Notes under the pieces: model-generated | Databases searched by the model: none | Told to the model about the DNA's origin: nothing | What the model saw: only the letters and a program-made list of their open reading frames with translations | Assembly: GCF_031624495.1 (NCBI RefSeq) | Contig: NZ_JAMQOP010000001.1 | Location: forward strand, 930,001 to 994,000 | From: Halogeometricum sp. S1BR25-6 | Lineage (GTDB): Archaea; Halobacteriota; Halobacteria; Halobacteriales; Haloferacaceae | Reading direction: 5' to 3' | DNA: 64,000 bases | Translations under genes and position numbers: made by a program | In this document: positions 49,773 through 59,480 of the stretch, in pieces | How the letters are laid out: each line of letters begins with the position of its first letter | Position numbering within the stretch: the first letter of the stretch is position 1

Positions 49773-50075
49773 TCAGAGCAGTGTGGCGACCAGCGCCACG
49801 GTGGCCAGCGCGCCCAGCACGACGAAGAGGACGTTCTCCGGGGTCGGCGACCCCGGTTCGAGCGGTCCGAGCGGCGGGCGGTCCTCGCCGACGGCCTCCG
49901 CGATGCCCACCTCGTCGTCTCCGTCGTCGCGGGCGTCCGGACCGTGGTCTCCGTTCTCGGCGTCGTTGCGGCGGTCCTCTCTCGGGTCGGCGGGCGCGCG
50001 GGTCGGGTCGCCGCGCCGGTCGGCGTGGGCGTCGACGTCGTCCCGTCGGTCGTCGCCGTCGTCGCGCGTGTCCAT
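49773..50075 (-). CDS. small acidic tail-anchored membrane protein
   Basis: A 100-aa protein. Residues 1-75 are highly charged (MDTRDDGDDRRDDVDAHADR) and likely disordered. One helix, TPENVLFVVLGALATVALVA, runs to the C-terminus, so it is tail-anchored with the charged part inside. I recall similar short haloarchaeal proteins (DUF7312), unverified. It lies between pyk and the surface-protein gene on the same strand. Confidence 0.65.
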   Translation of the reverse strand: MDTRDDGDDRRDDVDAHADRRGDPTRAPADPREDRRNDAENGDHGPDARDDGDDEVGIAEAVGEDRPPLGPLEPGSPTPENVLFVVLGALATVALVATLL

Positions 50076-50144
50076 CGAGTCGACCTAGGCGACGGGTCGG
50101 CAAAGGCCTACCGACCCGCTCCGTTCGGGACGCCCCGCGGCCGT

Positions 50145-51929
50145 TCAGTTCCCGGGCCGCTCTCTCGCCGAGCGAATCCGGTCGGACTCGTGTTTGATGA
50201 CGTTGCCCTCGTAGACGATGCCGCGCTCGGCGTGCAGGGTGATTTCGGTACCGGCGGCGACGCTGTTGGGGATGGGGGCGCCCGAAATCATCGGGAGGTC
50301 GAGTTCGCGGGCGACCAGCGCGGGGTACCCCGTCATGCCCGGGCGGGCGTCGATGATGCCGCCGAGTTTCTTCGCGTCGCCGTCGAACTCGCCGTCGAAG
50401 GCGGCGGTGAGAGCGAGCAGCGCCCCCTCCGGGACGTCCGAGAGGTCGCCGTCGTCGGAGACGGCCAGCGGTCCGGCGACCCGGCCGCCAACGACCTTCC
50501 GCCCCGTCGCGACGGCCTCGGCGGCGACGTGGACCTTCAGCATGTTCGTCGTGTTCGTCCCCTCCAGTTCGGTCATCATCCCCGAGAGGACGACGAGCGT
50601 GTCGCCGGAGGCGGCCACGTCGGCGTCGAGGGCCGCGTCGACGGCGTCGTCCATGATGTCGTTGATGCCGTTGCGGTAGTCGGCGTACTTCGGGATGACG
50701 CCCCACGAGAGCGTGAGTTGGCGGCGCACGCGGTCGTTCGGCGTCGTGGCGACGACGGGCACGCTGGGGCGGAACTTCGCCGTCTTTCGGGCGGTGTACC
50801 CCGACTCCGAGGCGGCGACGATGGCGCTGGCGTTCACGTCGCGCGAGAGATAGCGCGCCGAGCGAGCGAGCGCCTCCGTCCGCGACTCGCCTTCGGCGAC
50901 GGGGACGTGCTGTTCTTGATTCTCGGCGTACTCCTCGCTGGACTCGACCTGTCGGACGATGCGGTCCATCGTCTGGACGACGCGCACCGGGTTGTCGCCG
51001 ATGGCCGTCTCGCCCGACAGCATCACGGCGTCGGTGCCGTCGAGGACGGCGTTGGCTACGTCGGAGGCCTCCGCGCGCGTCGGCCGCCGGGAGTGGACCA
51101 TCGAGTCGAGCATCTCCGTCGCCGTGATGACTGGGGTCCCCGTCGCGTGGCACTTCCGAATGATGCGCTTTTGGATGATGGGCACCTCTTCGAGCGGCAT
51201 CTCCACCCCGAGGTCGCCGCGGGCGACCATCACGCCGTAGGACGCCTCGATTATTTCGTCGAGGTTCTCGACGGCCCCCGCTCGCTCTATCTTGGCGACG
51301 ACGGGGATGTCGGCGCCGAGGTTTTCGAGGGCGTCGCTGATGGTGTAGATGTCCTCGGCGGAGCGCACGAACGAGGCGGCCACGAAGTCCGCCCGCTTCT
51401 CGGCGGCGACTTCGAGTTCGCGCTGGTCGCCTTCCGTGATGAGGTCGATGTCGAGTTTGACGCCCGGGAGATTGACGCCCTTCCGCGCCCCGAGTTCCCC
51501 GCCCGACTCGATGCGCGCGATGACGGCGTCGCCCTCGACGCGTTTGACCGTCGCCTCGATGCGGCCGTCGTCGAGCAGGATGGTGTCGCCCGCCTCGGCG
51601 GCCGAGATGGAGTACGAGAGGCCCACCTCTTCCGGCGTCGCGTCCTCACCCTCGAGGAAGCGGACTTCGCTCCCGGTGTCGAGGCGGATGGAGCCGTCGA
51701 TGGGGGCGGTCCGGACTTCCGGTCCCTGCAGGTCGACCATCGCGGCCAGCGGTTCCGTGGTTGCGTCGTCGACGGTGCGAATGCGGTCTATCACTTCCTC
51801 TCGGTGCTCCGGCGTGCCGTGGCTGGCGTTCAGGCGCGCGACGCTCATACCGGCGTCGGACAGCGCCCGAATCGTCGCTCGGTCGTCGGAGGCGGGACCG
51901 AGCGTACAGACGATTTTCGCATTTCTCAT
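50145..51929 (-). CDS. pyk: pyruvate kinase
   Basis: A 594-aa enzyme making pyruvate and ATP from PEP and ADP. N-terminal RNAKIVCTLGPASDDRATIR, AGMSVARLNASHGTPEHREE, then the family motif DFVAASFVRSAEDIY, PVVAKIERAGAVENLDEII, VMVARGDLGVEMPLEEVPII and TATEMLDSM. The last 110 residues add a PEP-utiliser-like phosphohistidine fold (LPMISGAPIPNSVAAGTEIT), found in some pyruvate kinases, but its usual His is not in the expected TGGxTSH context. The start is ATG 51929, not the longer frame. TATA TTTTTTATG lies about 27 nt upstream. Confidence 0.95.
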   Translation of the reverse strand: MRNAKIVCTLGPASDDRATIRALSDAGMSVARLNASHGTPEHREEVIDRIRTVDDATTEPLAAMVDLQGPEVRTAPIDGSIRLDTGSEVRFLEGEDATPEEVGLSYSISAAEAGDTILLDDGRIEATVKRVEGDAVIARIESGGELGARKGVNLPGVKLDIDLITEGDQRELEVAAEKRADFVAASFVRSAEDIYTISDALENLGADIPVVAKIERAGAVENLDEIIEASYGVMVARGDLGVEMPLEEVPIIQKRIIRKCHATGTPVITATEMLDSMVHSRRPTRAEASDVANAVLDGTDAVMLSGETAIGDNPVRVVQTMDRIVRQVESSEEYAENQEQHVPVAEGESRTEALARSARYLSRDVNASAIVAASESGYTARKTAKFRPSVPVVATTPNDRVRRQLTLSWGVIPKYADYRNGINDIMDDAVDAALDADVAASGDTLVVLSGMMTELEGTNTTNMLKVHVAAEAVATGRKVVGGRVAGPLAVSDDGDLSDVPEGALLALTAAFDGEFDGDAKKLGGIIDARPGMTGYPALVARELDLPMISGAPIPNSVAAGTEITLHAERGIVYEGNVIKHESDRIRSARERPGN

Positions 51930-52075
51930 GGCAGCGACTACAGGGCAACGCATAAAAAAGCCCGACGATGCCACTACTTCCGTGGTAAAAATAATCACCG
52001 TTACGGCTCGGGTCTCTCGGGGACCCCTCCGCCCCGCCGTCACGCTTTAGCGCCGCGCGGGAGACAGCGGGAGGC

Positions 52076-52306
52076 GTGCAGCACATCACGGACGACATCG
52101 TCGGCAAGCGCGTCGTCGGTCCCGACGGCGAGCGCATCGGCAAGGTGACGGGTGTACAGGACGGCAAGGCGATGCTGAAGGCCGAGACGGGCGTCGCCGC
52201 CGAGATGGAGGACGCCCTCAGCGGCGCGGACGACGAGACGCTCTCGGTCACCGCCGACCAAGTGGTCGAGGTGACCGACGAGGAAGTGCACGTCTCGCGC
52301 CCCTGA
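52076..52306 (+). CDS. PRC-barrel domain protein
   Basis: A 76-aa protein that is one PRC-barrel: ITDDIVGKRVVGPDGERIGK, VTGVQDGKAMLKAETGV, then ETLSVTADQVVEVTDEEVHV. PRC-barrel domains occur in photosynthetic reaction centres, in RimM and as free-standing archaeal proteins tied to RNA or cell division (CdpB family). It has no extra domain. Leaderless GTG start: TATA GCTTTAGC about 27 nt upstream. It converges with metG and is divergent from pyk. Confidence 0.85.
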   Translation: MQHITDDIVGKRVVGPDGERIGKVTGVQDGKAMLKAETGVAAEMEDALSGADDETLSVTADQVVEVTDEEVHVSRP

Positions 52307-52328
52307 GAGACTCAGGCCGCGTCGACGA

Positions 52329-54416
52329 CTACCGGACGCGCGTCCCCGGTTCGGCGTCGCCGTGGGTCGTCAGCAGGTCCGCCTCTTCGCCCGCGGCCAG
52401 CACCATCCCGTTCGACTCGACGCCGAACAGTTCGGCCTTCTCCAGGTTGGCCACGACGACCACCTTCTTTCCGGGCAGTTCCGAGAGGTCGTGGAGCTGT
52501 TTCAGCCCCGCCACGATCTGACGCTCCTCGAACCCGACGTCGACGGTGAGTTTCGCCAGTTTGTCCGCGCCGTCGATGCCCTCGGCGTCGAGAATCTCGG
52601 CGACGCGGAGGTCGAGGTCCTGGAACTCCTCGAAGCCGATACGGTCCTCGACGAGCGGTTCGAAGTCGCCGCTCGCGTCCGCGTCTCCCCCGCCGCTCCC
52701 GGCGTCGTCGGACTCGCCCGCGTCGCCGTCTTCGTCGTCCGCCTTGGTCTCCGCGACGCGCGCTTCGAGCTTCTCGTTGAGTTCCTCGACGCGCTCTTCG
52801 TCTATCTTCTCGAACAGTTCGGAGGGCTCGCCGAAGGACGCCGCGGGCGCGTCGAGGGCGGCGTCGACGCCAACCTCGTGGACGTCCCCGTCCTCGTTCA
52901 GGTCCGCCCAGAGGCGTTCGGCCTTCGTCGGCGCGATGGGTTCGAAGAGGACGCCGACGGCCTTCGCCACCTGCACGCAGTCGCGGATGACCCGCTCTTT
53001 CTCCTCGCCGTCGTCGAGTTTCCATGGTTCGTTTCGCTGGATGTACTCGTTGCCGAACTGCGCGAGTCGGACGGCGGCGTTTCCGACTTCGCGGACGGAG
53101 TAGTCGTTGACGCCCGCGCGGAACTCCTCGATGGCCTCCTCAATGCGGTCGCGCACCTCCTCCGATAGCTCCGCCTCGGGCGTCCCCTCGTACTCGCGGT
53201 GGGCGAACAGCAGCGACCGGTAGAGGAAATTTCCGACGGTGCCGACGAGTTCGTTGTTCACCCGGTCGCGGAACTTCTCCCACGAGAAGTCGACGTCCTG
53301 CTGGAACCCGCCGTTGGTGGCGAGGTAGTAGCGGATGAGCGCCGGGGCGAAGCCCTCGTCCAGATACTCGTCGGCCCAGACGGCGCGGTTGCGCGACGTG
53401 GAGAAGCCCTTGCCGTTCAGCGTGATGAACCCGGAGGCCATCACGGCGCGGGGTTCGACGTACCCCGTCGCGCGCAGCATCGCCGGCCAGAAGACGGTGT
53501 GGTGCTGGATGATGTCGCGACCGATGATGTGGACGACGTCGCCCTCCTCGCGCCACGCCTTCTCCCAGTCGAAGACGTCCGCGCCGACTCGCTCGGAGTA
53601 CTGCTTGGTGGAGGAGATGTACTCGATGGGGGCGTCGACCCAGACGTAGAGGACCAGGTCGTCTTCGGTGTCGCCCGGGTAGTCGATACCCCAGTCCATG
53701 TCGCGAGTGATACACCAGTCCTGCAGTTCGCCCTCGATCCACTCGCGGGGCTGGTTCTGGGCGTTCGAGGTTCCTTCCAACCGGTCGATGAACTCCTTCA
53801 GGTAGTCCTGCAGTTCGGAGACGCGGAAGAAGCGGTGGCTCCGCTCGCGGTACTCGGCGGGGTTGCCCGTCAGCGTCGACTCGGGGTCCTCTATCTCGCC
53901 GGGTTCGAGGTGGCGGCCGCACCCCTCGTCGCACTCGTCGCCGCGGGCGTGCGCGCCGCAGTAGGGGCAGGTGCCCTCGACGTAGCGGTCGGGGAGCCAC
54001 TGGTCGGCCTCGGGGTCGTAGGCGATCGGAATCTCCTTCTCGTAGAGGTAGCCCTCCTCTTCGAGGGTGCGGACGAGGTCGGTCGTCAACTCCGTGTTCG
54101 TCTCGTCGTGGGTGTGCCCGTAGTTGTCGAACTCGATGTCGAACTTCGGGAACGCCTCCTCGTACTGTTCGTGGTGGCGGAGGGCGAACTCCTCGGGCGT
54201 GACGCCCTCCTTCTCGGCGTTGACGGCGACGGGCGTGCCGTGCATGTCGGACCCGCTGACGAACGCCGTCTCCTGGCCGAGTCGTTTCAGCGCGCGACTG
54301 TAGACGTCGCCGCCGACGTACGTCCGGAGGTGGCCGATGTGCAGGTCGCCGTTCGCGTACGGCAACCCGCAGGTCACCACCGCCGGGTGCTCCGTGGGGA
54401 ACGGTTCGTGGCTCAT
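52329..54416 (-). CDS. metG: methionyl-tRNA synthetase
   Basis: A 695-aa class I enzyme. HIGH is at 26-29 (DLHIGHLRTYVGGDVYSRAL), a zinc knuckle in CPYCGAHARGDECDEGCGR, MDWGIDYPG, the KMSKS loop as NGKGFSTSRN, the anticodon domain, and an acidic Asp/Ser linker. The C-terminus adds a tRNA-binding OB-fold (EMAP-II/Trbp111 type): DRIGFEEFQDLDLRVAEILD, VVVANLEKAELFGVESNGMV. Length and domain order are usual for haloarchaea. Leaderless: TATA GATTTAGG about 27 nt before the ATG at 54416. Confidence 0.97.
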   Translation of the reverse strand: MSHEPFPTEHPAVVTCGLPYANGDLHIGHLRTYVGGDVYSRALKRLGQETAFVSGSDMHGTPVAVNAEKEGVTPEEFALRHHEQYEEAFPKFDIEFDNYGHTHDETNTELTTDLVRTLEEEGYLYEKEIPIAYDPEADQWLPDRYVEGTCPYCGAHARGDECDEGCGRHLEPGEIEDPESTLTGNPAEYRERSHRFFRVSELQDYLKEFIDRLEGTSNAQNQPREWIEGELQDWCITRDMDWGIDYPGDTEDDLVLYVWVDAPIEYISSTKQYSERVGADVFDWEKAWREEGDVVHIIGRDIIQHHTVFWPAMLRATGYVEPRAVMASGFITLNGKGFSTSRNRAVWADEYLDEGFAPALIRYYLATNGGFQQDVDFSWEKFRDRVNNELVGTVGNFLYRSLLFAHREYEGTPEAELSEEVRDRIEEAIEEFRAGVNDYSVREVGNAAVRLAQFGNEYIQRNEPWKLDDGEEKERVIRDCVQVAKAVGVLFEPIAPTKAERLWADLNEDGDVHEVGVDAALDAPAASFGEPSELFEKIDEERVEELNEKLEARVAETKADDEDGDAGESDDAGSGGGDADASGDFEPLVEDRIGFEEFQDLDLRVAEILDAEGIDGADKLAKLTVDVGFEERQIVAGLKQLHDLSELPGKKVVVVANLEKAELFGVESNGMVLAAGEEADLLTTHGDAEPGTRVR

Positions 54417-54450
54417 AATCGTGTCTGGTGGTTCGGAGGGGCGAGGCCTA

Positions 54451-54531
54451 AATCCCGTCGGGTTCGTTCGCTTCCCTCACTCCCCGACGACTTCCCGCTC
54501 GCTTGCGCTCGCGGGAATCCCGTCGGGTTCG
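54451..54531. repeat. imperfect tandem repeat beside the metG promoter
   Basis: AATCCCGTCGGGTTCG occurs at 54451-54466 and 54516-54531; each copy is followed after 30-50 bases by CCCCGAC. The units are about 65 bp. The first overlaps the metG TATA region. Otherwise this 215-bp gap holds no gene. Confidence 0.55.
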
Positions 54532-54632
54532 CTCGGACTCGCTTCGTTCGTCCTCGGTCCCCGACACCGAACGGGGCCGCGCGGACGGCCGACACCACCG
54601 CGGTTTTGGCGGGCGGTCTCGAACCGCCGGGC

Positions 54633-55145
54633 ATGGAACTCGCGTCCGCCGCCCTCGGGTTCGGTGCCGTCGTCGCCCTGCTGCTGTGCAGCGCCTTCTT
54701 CTCCAGTTCCGAGACGGCCATCTTCTCGCTTCCGGCCGCGTGGGTGGACGAACGCGCCGCGACGGGCGACCGTCGCGCGACGACGCTGAAACGCCTGCGC
54801 CAGGACCCGCACCGACTGCTCGTCACCATCCTCGTCGGAAACAACCTCGTGAACGTGGCGATTTCGAGCATCGTGACGGTACTGCTCGTTGAGCGGTTCT
54901 CGGCGGGCGTCGCCGTCTCCGCCGCGACGCTTCTCGTCGGCACCGTCGTCCTCGTTTTCGGCGAAATCGTGCCGAAGTCCTACGGCCTCGGCAACGCGCG
55001 GCGCTGGTCGCTCGTCGTGGCGGGCCCCGTCTCCCTCGTCGAACGCGCCATCTCGCCGCTGGTCTCGCTGTTCGACGCGCTGACTCGGCGGCTGACGGCG
55101 TGGCTCGGCGGCGAGTCGGACATCGAGAAATCGTACACCGAGTGA
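54633..55145 (+). CDS. DUF21-only (CNNM-type) membrane protein
   Basis: A 170-aa protein. Helices at 2-24, 55-85 and 90-115 carry the CNNM/DUF21 signature SAFFSSSETAIFSLPAAWVD, LLVTILVGNNLVNVAISSIV and VVLVFGEIVPKSYGLGNARR (the EhxPK motif). Related HlyC/CorC or CNNM proteins have CBS and CorC domains after this part; here the protein stops after DUF21 with an acidic tail. It may be a Mg2+ or Na+ transport unit on its own or need a partner. The promoter has GGTTTTGG about 27 nt upstream. Confidence 0.83.
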   Translation: MELASAALGFGAVVALLLCSAFFSSSETAIFSLPAAWVDERAATGDRRATTLKRLRQDPHRLLVTILVGNNLVNVAISSIVTVLLVERFSAGVAVSAATLLVGTVVLVFGEIVPKSYGLGNARRWSLVVAGPVSLVERAISPLVSLFDALTRRLTAWLGGESDIEKSYTE

Positions 55146-55296
55146 CCGGTCGCGGGCCGCGCCTCAGTCCGCGTTCGGTCGCATCCCGGTCGGTACGGAA
55201 AGTCGCTCACGGGGCAGCGCCGCTCGCGAGCGACGAACGGCGACGAACTTCCCCGGCGGGCCGCCCGGAGGAGACGGAGTTACGCCGCGCGGCCGG

Positions 55297-55914
55297 TCAG
55301 AACAGCGTCGACAGCGCCTCGACGCCGACGAGCGTCACTATCAGTCGCCCGACGCTTCCGACGAACGTGGCGGCGGCGAACTTCACATAGTCCTCTTCGA
55401 GGACCGAGAAGGCGTAGATGGAGAGGGTGTCGGGGAATGCCGGAACGCAGAGCGCCGCGGCGAGGCCGGCGTACCCCCACGTCTGGGCTATCTCCAGCGT
55501 CTTCTCCTCGGTCCACTCCATGATGCCGAAGCGCGACTCCCGGAGTTTCCGCTCGACGAACCCGGAGTTCTTCGCCTCCTGGCCGATGTGGAACGCGAAG
55601 ACGCTCCCCGCCGCCTTGCCAACGCCGCTGACGAGAATGATGACCGCGTACCGCGCGTTCTGCGAGAGCCCCAACTCGAGCGGCGCCAGGAGGACGACTT
55701 CGCTCACGCCGGGGAGTGCGAACGCGATGAGAAACGAGTAGACGAAGATGATGACCAGCCCGAACCATCCGGTCGCCGTCTCGACGACCGACCGCAGACC
55801 GAGGTTCGGAAACAGCCCCCCGATGCCGCTCGCCGCGAAGTCGGCAACTGCGCCGGCGAGCGAGGGTGAACTCGGAATCGACGACAGCGCGTCGAGGGCG
55901 GCGACGAGGGACAC
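55297..55914 (-). CDS. DedA/YqaA-like (VTT) membrane protein
   Basis: A 205-aa membrane protein with four or five helices. FLIAFALPGVSEVVLLAPLE, VSGVGKAAGSVFAFHIGQEA and GLAAALCVPAFPDTLSIYAF are typical of the VTT/SNARE-associated family, whose DedA members flip polyprenyl phosphates or other lipids. The GK/GS and (F/Y)PDT motifs are at the expected re-entrant places. Function here is not known. Regular ATG at 55914. It precedes no partner; mfnA lies downstream on the same strand direction, upstream in transcription. Confidence 0.8.
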   Translation of the reverse strand: MSLVAALDALSSIPSSPSLAGAVADFAASGIGGLFPNLGLRSVVETATGWFGLVIIFVYSFLIAFALPGVSEVVLLAPLELGLSQNARYAVIILVSGVGKAAGSVFAFHIGQEAKNSGFVERKLRESRFGIMEWTEEKTLEIAQTWGYAGLAAALCVPAFPDTLSIYAFSVLEEDYVKFAAATFVGSVGRLIVTLVGVEALSTLF

Positions 55915-55992
55915 GGCTATCGGTCTCTCCCGGACGAGAGGACGTAAGTCTTGAGATTCGGCCCACGCTCGGGGCGCTTCGGAGCGTCGAGA

Positions 55993-57054
55993 TCAGCGGA
56001 CCGCGTCGAGGTCGGCGAGGAACGACGAGAGCGAATCACGCGTGACGTGCGGCATGCAGACGACGCGGAGGAGGTCCGACCCGGTGCGCGAGACGCGCCA
56101 CCCTCGTTCGCGGAGGGCCTCGAAGAGGGGGCCGGGCACGTCGGCGGCGACGAGGGGGAGTTCGGGGTCCACCACCTCGATTCCCCGCCCCCGCAGTTCG
56201 CCGGCGAACCACGCGGCGAGGTCCGCGGCGCGTTCGTACTCGCGGCGGTAGCCGTCGGGCCACAGAGCGTCCATCGCGGCGGCGGCGGAGGCGACGCCCG
56301 CGCCGCTTCTGGTGCCGGTGAGCGTCGCCTGCGACGTCGATTCGAGGTACGGCGTCTCGACGGCCAGCGCGTCCAGTCCCGCGCGCTCGCGGAACAGGAG
56401 ACCGCCGGCCGGGATGCACGCCCGCCCGCACTTGTGCGGGTCGACGGTGAGCGAGTCGATGGGCGCGTGCGCGAAACTCCACGCCGTCTCGGCGAACGGG
56501 AGGAGGAAGCCGCCCCACGCGGCGTCGACGTGGCAGAACGCGCCGGCGTCGTGCGCGATGTCGACCAGGTTCGGGATGGGGTCGACGCGCCCGAACTCCG
56601 TGCTGCCGGCGACGCCGACGACCAGCACGGTGTCGTCGTCGACGGCGGCGCGCACGGCGTCGAGGTCGGCGCGATGGTCCGCGTCGGTGGGGACGAGGCG
56701 GAGTTCGACGCCGAGCACGTCGGCCGCCTTGTTGAACGAGAAGTGCGCGCTCTCGGGGGCGACGACGTTGGGATTCGACGTCCGGTCTCGGCTTCGGTTC
56801 CGCGCCGCGCGGACGGCCTGGATGTTCGCCTCGGTGCCGCCGCTGGTGACGTAGCCGTTCGGGTCCGAGAGGCCGGCTATCTCGCCGAGGGTGTCGACGG
56901 CGTCGGCCTCCAACGTGGCCACCTCCTCGTACGTCGCGGGGTCGCCGGGGTTGGTGGCGAGGAATCGCTCCGCCGCGTCGCGCGCCGCGGGGTGCGGTTC
57001 GGTGCACATCGACGAGAGAACGCGGTCGAACGTCTGCGGCGCGGACCGCTGCAT
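55993..57054 (-). CDS. mfnA: tyrosine/aspartate decarboxylase (MfnA)
   Basis: A 353-aa PLP enzyme. [77 protein letters not shown] (Asp and His of PLP site) and [18 protein letters not shown] with the PLP Lys. In methanogens MfnA makes tyramine for methanofuran. In haloarchaea, which lack methanofuran, the aspartate activity making beta-alanine for coenzyme A is the likely role. Start ATG 57054. Spaced 85 bp after ppsA's stop, same strand. Confidence 0.9.
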   Translation of the reverse strand: MQRSAPQTFDRVLSSMCTEPHPAARDAAERFLATNPGDPATYEEVATLEADAVDTLGEIAGLSDPNGYVTSGGTEANIQAVRAARNRSRDRTSNPNVVAPESAHFSFNKAADVLGVELRLVPTDADHRADLDAVRAAVDDDTVLVVGVAGSTEFGRVDPIPNLVDIAHDAGAFCHVDAAWGGFLLPFAETAWSFAHAPIDSLTVDPHKCGRACIPAGGLLFRERAGLDALAVETPYLESTSQATLTGTRSGAGVASAAAAMDALWPDGYRREYERAADLAAWFAGELRGRGIEVVDPELPLVAADVPGPLFEALRERGWRVSRTGSDLLRVVCMPHVTRDSLSSFLADLDAVR

Positions 57055-57138
57055 AGTCCCCGAGTGGGCGCCGCGGCGTTTATCAATTCCGTTGTACGTC
57101 GGCGGGGGAGCGACCGATTCCCGCCGTCCGAGTTGACC

Positions 57139-59454
57139 TCAGCGCACCGAGTCGAGCACGAGTCGCTGCTCCTCCCGCTTGACCTCGTGTTGCACGTCGC
57201 GGACGGCGTCGATGTTCGCCGAGATGGAGGAGACGCCCTCGTTGACGAGGAACTGGACCATCTGCGGTTTCGACGCCGCCTGCCCGCAGATGCTCGTCTT
57301 CACGTCCAACTCCCTGCACGTCTCGATGGTGTCGCCGATGAGTTTCAACACGGCGGGGTGGAGTTCGTCGAACCGGCCGGCGACGTTCTCGTTGTTCCGG
57401 TCGACGGCGAGGGTGTACTGCGTGAGGTCGTTCGTCCCGAACGAGACGAAGTCGAGTCCCGCTTCGGCCATCTCCTCGACGCCGAGCGCCGAGGCGGGCG
57501 TCTCTATCATCACGCCCCACTCGCGCTTCTCGGGGTCGATGCCCGCCTCGCGCATGAGTTCCCTCGCCTGAATGACGTCCTCGGCGTCGTTGACGAGGGG
57601 GAACATCACCTCGACGTTGTCGTAGCCCATCTCGAACAGCCGTCGGAACGCCTCCAACTCGTGTTTGAACAGGTCGGGCTTGTCGAGGCTTCGTCGGATG
57701 CCTCGGTAGCCGAGCATCGGGTTGTGCTCGCGCGGTTCGTCCTCGCCGCCCTCCAACTGCCGGAACTCGTCGGTCGGGGCGTCGAGGCTCCGAACGCGTA
57801 CCGGTCTGGGGTAGAACTCCTCGGCGACGCCGCGGATGCCGTCGACGAGTTCCTCGATGTAGGCGCGTTCGCCGTTGTCCTCGATGTACTTCGTCGGCGT
57901 CTTGCCGAGCGACAGCACCATGTGCTCGATGCGGAGGAGGCCGACGCCGTCGGCGCCCGTCGCGGCGGCGCGTTCGGCGGCTTCGGGGATGGAGACGTTC
58001 ACTTTCACCTCCGTGGCCGTCATCGGCTTGACGGGCGTCTTCGGCCGCGCCTCCTCGATGGGTTCTCGCTGTTCCTCCGTCTCTTCGGCGCCCTCGCGGA
58101 CGGTGCCCTTGTCGCCGTCGATGGTGATGGTCTCGCCGTCGGGTATCTCCCGGGTGCCCGACCCGGTGCCGACGACGGCGGGCACGCCGAGTTCGCGCGA
58201 GACGATGGCCGCGTGGGAGGTCATTCCCCCCTCGTCGGTGACGATGCCCGCCGCGCGCTTCATCGCGGGCACCATGTCCGGCATCGTCATCTCGGTGACG
58301 ATGATGTCGCCCTCGGCCACCTGGTCGAGGTGGTCGAGTTTCGTGATGATGCGAGCCTCGCCGGCCGCGATGCCGGGACTCGCGCCGAGGCCGCGCAGTA
58401 TCATGTCGCCGGACCCCGAGGCCCGGTCCTCTCCCGCCTGACCCTGCTGGCCGTTCTCGGACCCGCCGTCGCCGGCGGCGGCCTCGCGGGCCGCCGACTC
58501 CTCCTCGCCGTCGGAGATGGTGGTGATGGGGCGGGACTGCAGCATGTACACGTCGCCGTCGTAGACGGCCCACTCGACGTCCTGCGGTTCGCCGTAATGG
58601 TCCTCGACGCGTTCGCCGAGTTCGACGAGGCGAGCGATTTCGCTCTCGTCGAGGACGCGCGCGTCACGCATCTCCTCCTCGACGTCGAGTTCGACCGTCT
58701 CGCCGGTCTCCTCGTCTTTGACCATCTTCGTCTTCTTGTCCGCGATGGTGGCCGTCTCCACCTCCCCCGAGTCGCGGTCGACGACGTAGTTGTCCGGCGA
58801 GACGGACCCCGAAACCACGGCCTCGCCGAGACCCCACGCCGCCTCGATGATGATTCGAGGGTCGCCCGTCGAGGGGTGCGAGGTGAACATTACGCCGGAC
58901 TTCTCGGCGTCGACCATCTCCTGGACGACGACGGCGATGTCGACGTCGCGGTGCGGGAACCCCTTGCGGTTGCGGTAGTAGATGGCGCGCTGAGAGAACA
59001 GCGACGCCCAGCACTCCTTCACTCGCTGGAGCAGGTTGTCCCGCTGAACGTTCAGGTACGTCTCCTGTTGGCCGGCGAACGACGCGTCCGGGAGGTCCTC
59101 GGCCGTCGCGGAGGAGCGCACCGCAACGAACGCCCCGCCCTCGCCGATGTCGTCGTAGGTGGCGAGAATCTCCTCGCTCACCTCCTCCGGTATCGGCGTC
59201 TCCATGATGAGTTCGTGCGCTCGTTCGTGCGCCGTCTTCAACGCCGCAGAGTCCTCGTGGTCGACGTCGACGGCGTCGAAGAGTTCCTCGTCGATACCCG
59301 CTTCCTCGATGAACGAACGGTACGTCCCGGCGGTGACGACGAACCCCGGCGGCACGGGAAGACCCGCCGAGGTCAGTTCGCCCAGTGAGGCGCCTTTACC
59401 GCCGACTGTGTCGATGTCGTCGGCGCGTACGTCGTCCAGCCAAACTACAGCCAT
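57139..59454 (-). CDS. ppsA: phosphoenolpyruvate synthase
   Basis: A 771-aa three-domain enzyme making PEP from pyruvate and ATP for gluconeogenesis. The N-terminal ATP-grasp part starts VVWLDDVRADDIDTVGGKGA, SLGELTSAGLPVPPGFVVTA, with VAVRSSATAEDLPDASFAGQ. The central phosphohistidine domain has His414 in GGMTSHAAIVSREL. The C-terminal PEP/pyruvate barrel has LLRIEHMVLSLGKTPTKYIE, FVSFGTNDLTQYTLAVDRNN and SICGQAAS with the catalytic Cys. A Ser/Gly/Glu linker of about 35 residues sits before the phosphohistidine domain. The promoter carries a TrmB-type site (59521-59538). Confidence 0.96.
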   Translation of the reverse strand: MAVVWLDDVRADDIDTVGGKGASLGELTSAGLPVPPGFVVTAGTYRSFIEEAGIDEELFDAVDVDHEDSAALKTAHERAHELIMETPIPEEVSEEILATYDDIGEGGAFVAVRSSATAEDLPDASFAGQQETYLNVQRDNLLQRVKECWASLFSQRAIYYRNRKGFPHRDVDIAVVVQEMVDAEKSGVMFTSHPSTGDPRIIIEAAWGLGEAVVSGSVSPDNYVVDRDSGEVETATIADKKTKMVKDEETGETVELDVEEEMRDARVLDESEIARLVELGERVEDHYGEPQDVEWAVYDGDVYMLQSRPITTISDGEEESAAREAAAGDGGSENGQQGQAGEDRASGSGDMILRGLGASPGIAAGEARIITKLDHLDQVAEGDIIVTEMTMPDMVPAMKRAAGIVTDEGGMTSHAAIVSRELGVPAVVGTGSGTREIPDGETITIDGDKGTVREGAEETEEQREPIEEARPKTPVKPMTATEVKVNVSIPEAAERAAATGADGVGLLRIEHMVLSLGKTPTKYIEDNGERAYIEELVDGIRGVAEEFYPRPVRVRSLDAPTDEFRQLEGGEDEPREHNPMLGYRGIRRSLDKPDLFKHELEAFRRLFEMGYDNVEVMFPLVNDAEDVIQARELMREAGIDPEKREWGVMIETPASALGVEEMAEAGLDFVSFGTNDLTQYTLAVDRNNENVAGRFDELHPAVLKLIGDTIETCRELDVKTSICGQAASKPQMVQFLVNEGVSSISANIDAVRDVQHEVKREEQRLVLDSVR

Positions 59455-59480
59455 TAGCGTTTGTCAATGATTACGATGCC

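Noticed and set aside
51930-52075. TrmB site before pyk
   Set aside because: TACTTCCGTGGTA near 51973 resembles the motif only in its first half; the GAGTA half is missing.
49332-52148. 938-codon plus-strand frame across the surface-protein gene, the gap and pyk
   Set aside because: Antisense to pyruvate kinase and a signal-peptide protein; composition is that of shadow frames.
55951-59388. 1145-codon open frame on the plus strand across mfnA and ppsA
   Set aside because: It is antisense to two certain genes. Its composition (Val/Arg/Gly/Asp mix, no motifs) is what reverse reading of GC-rich haloarchaeal codons gives.
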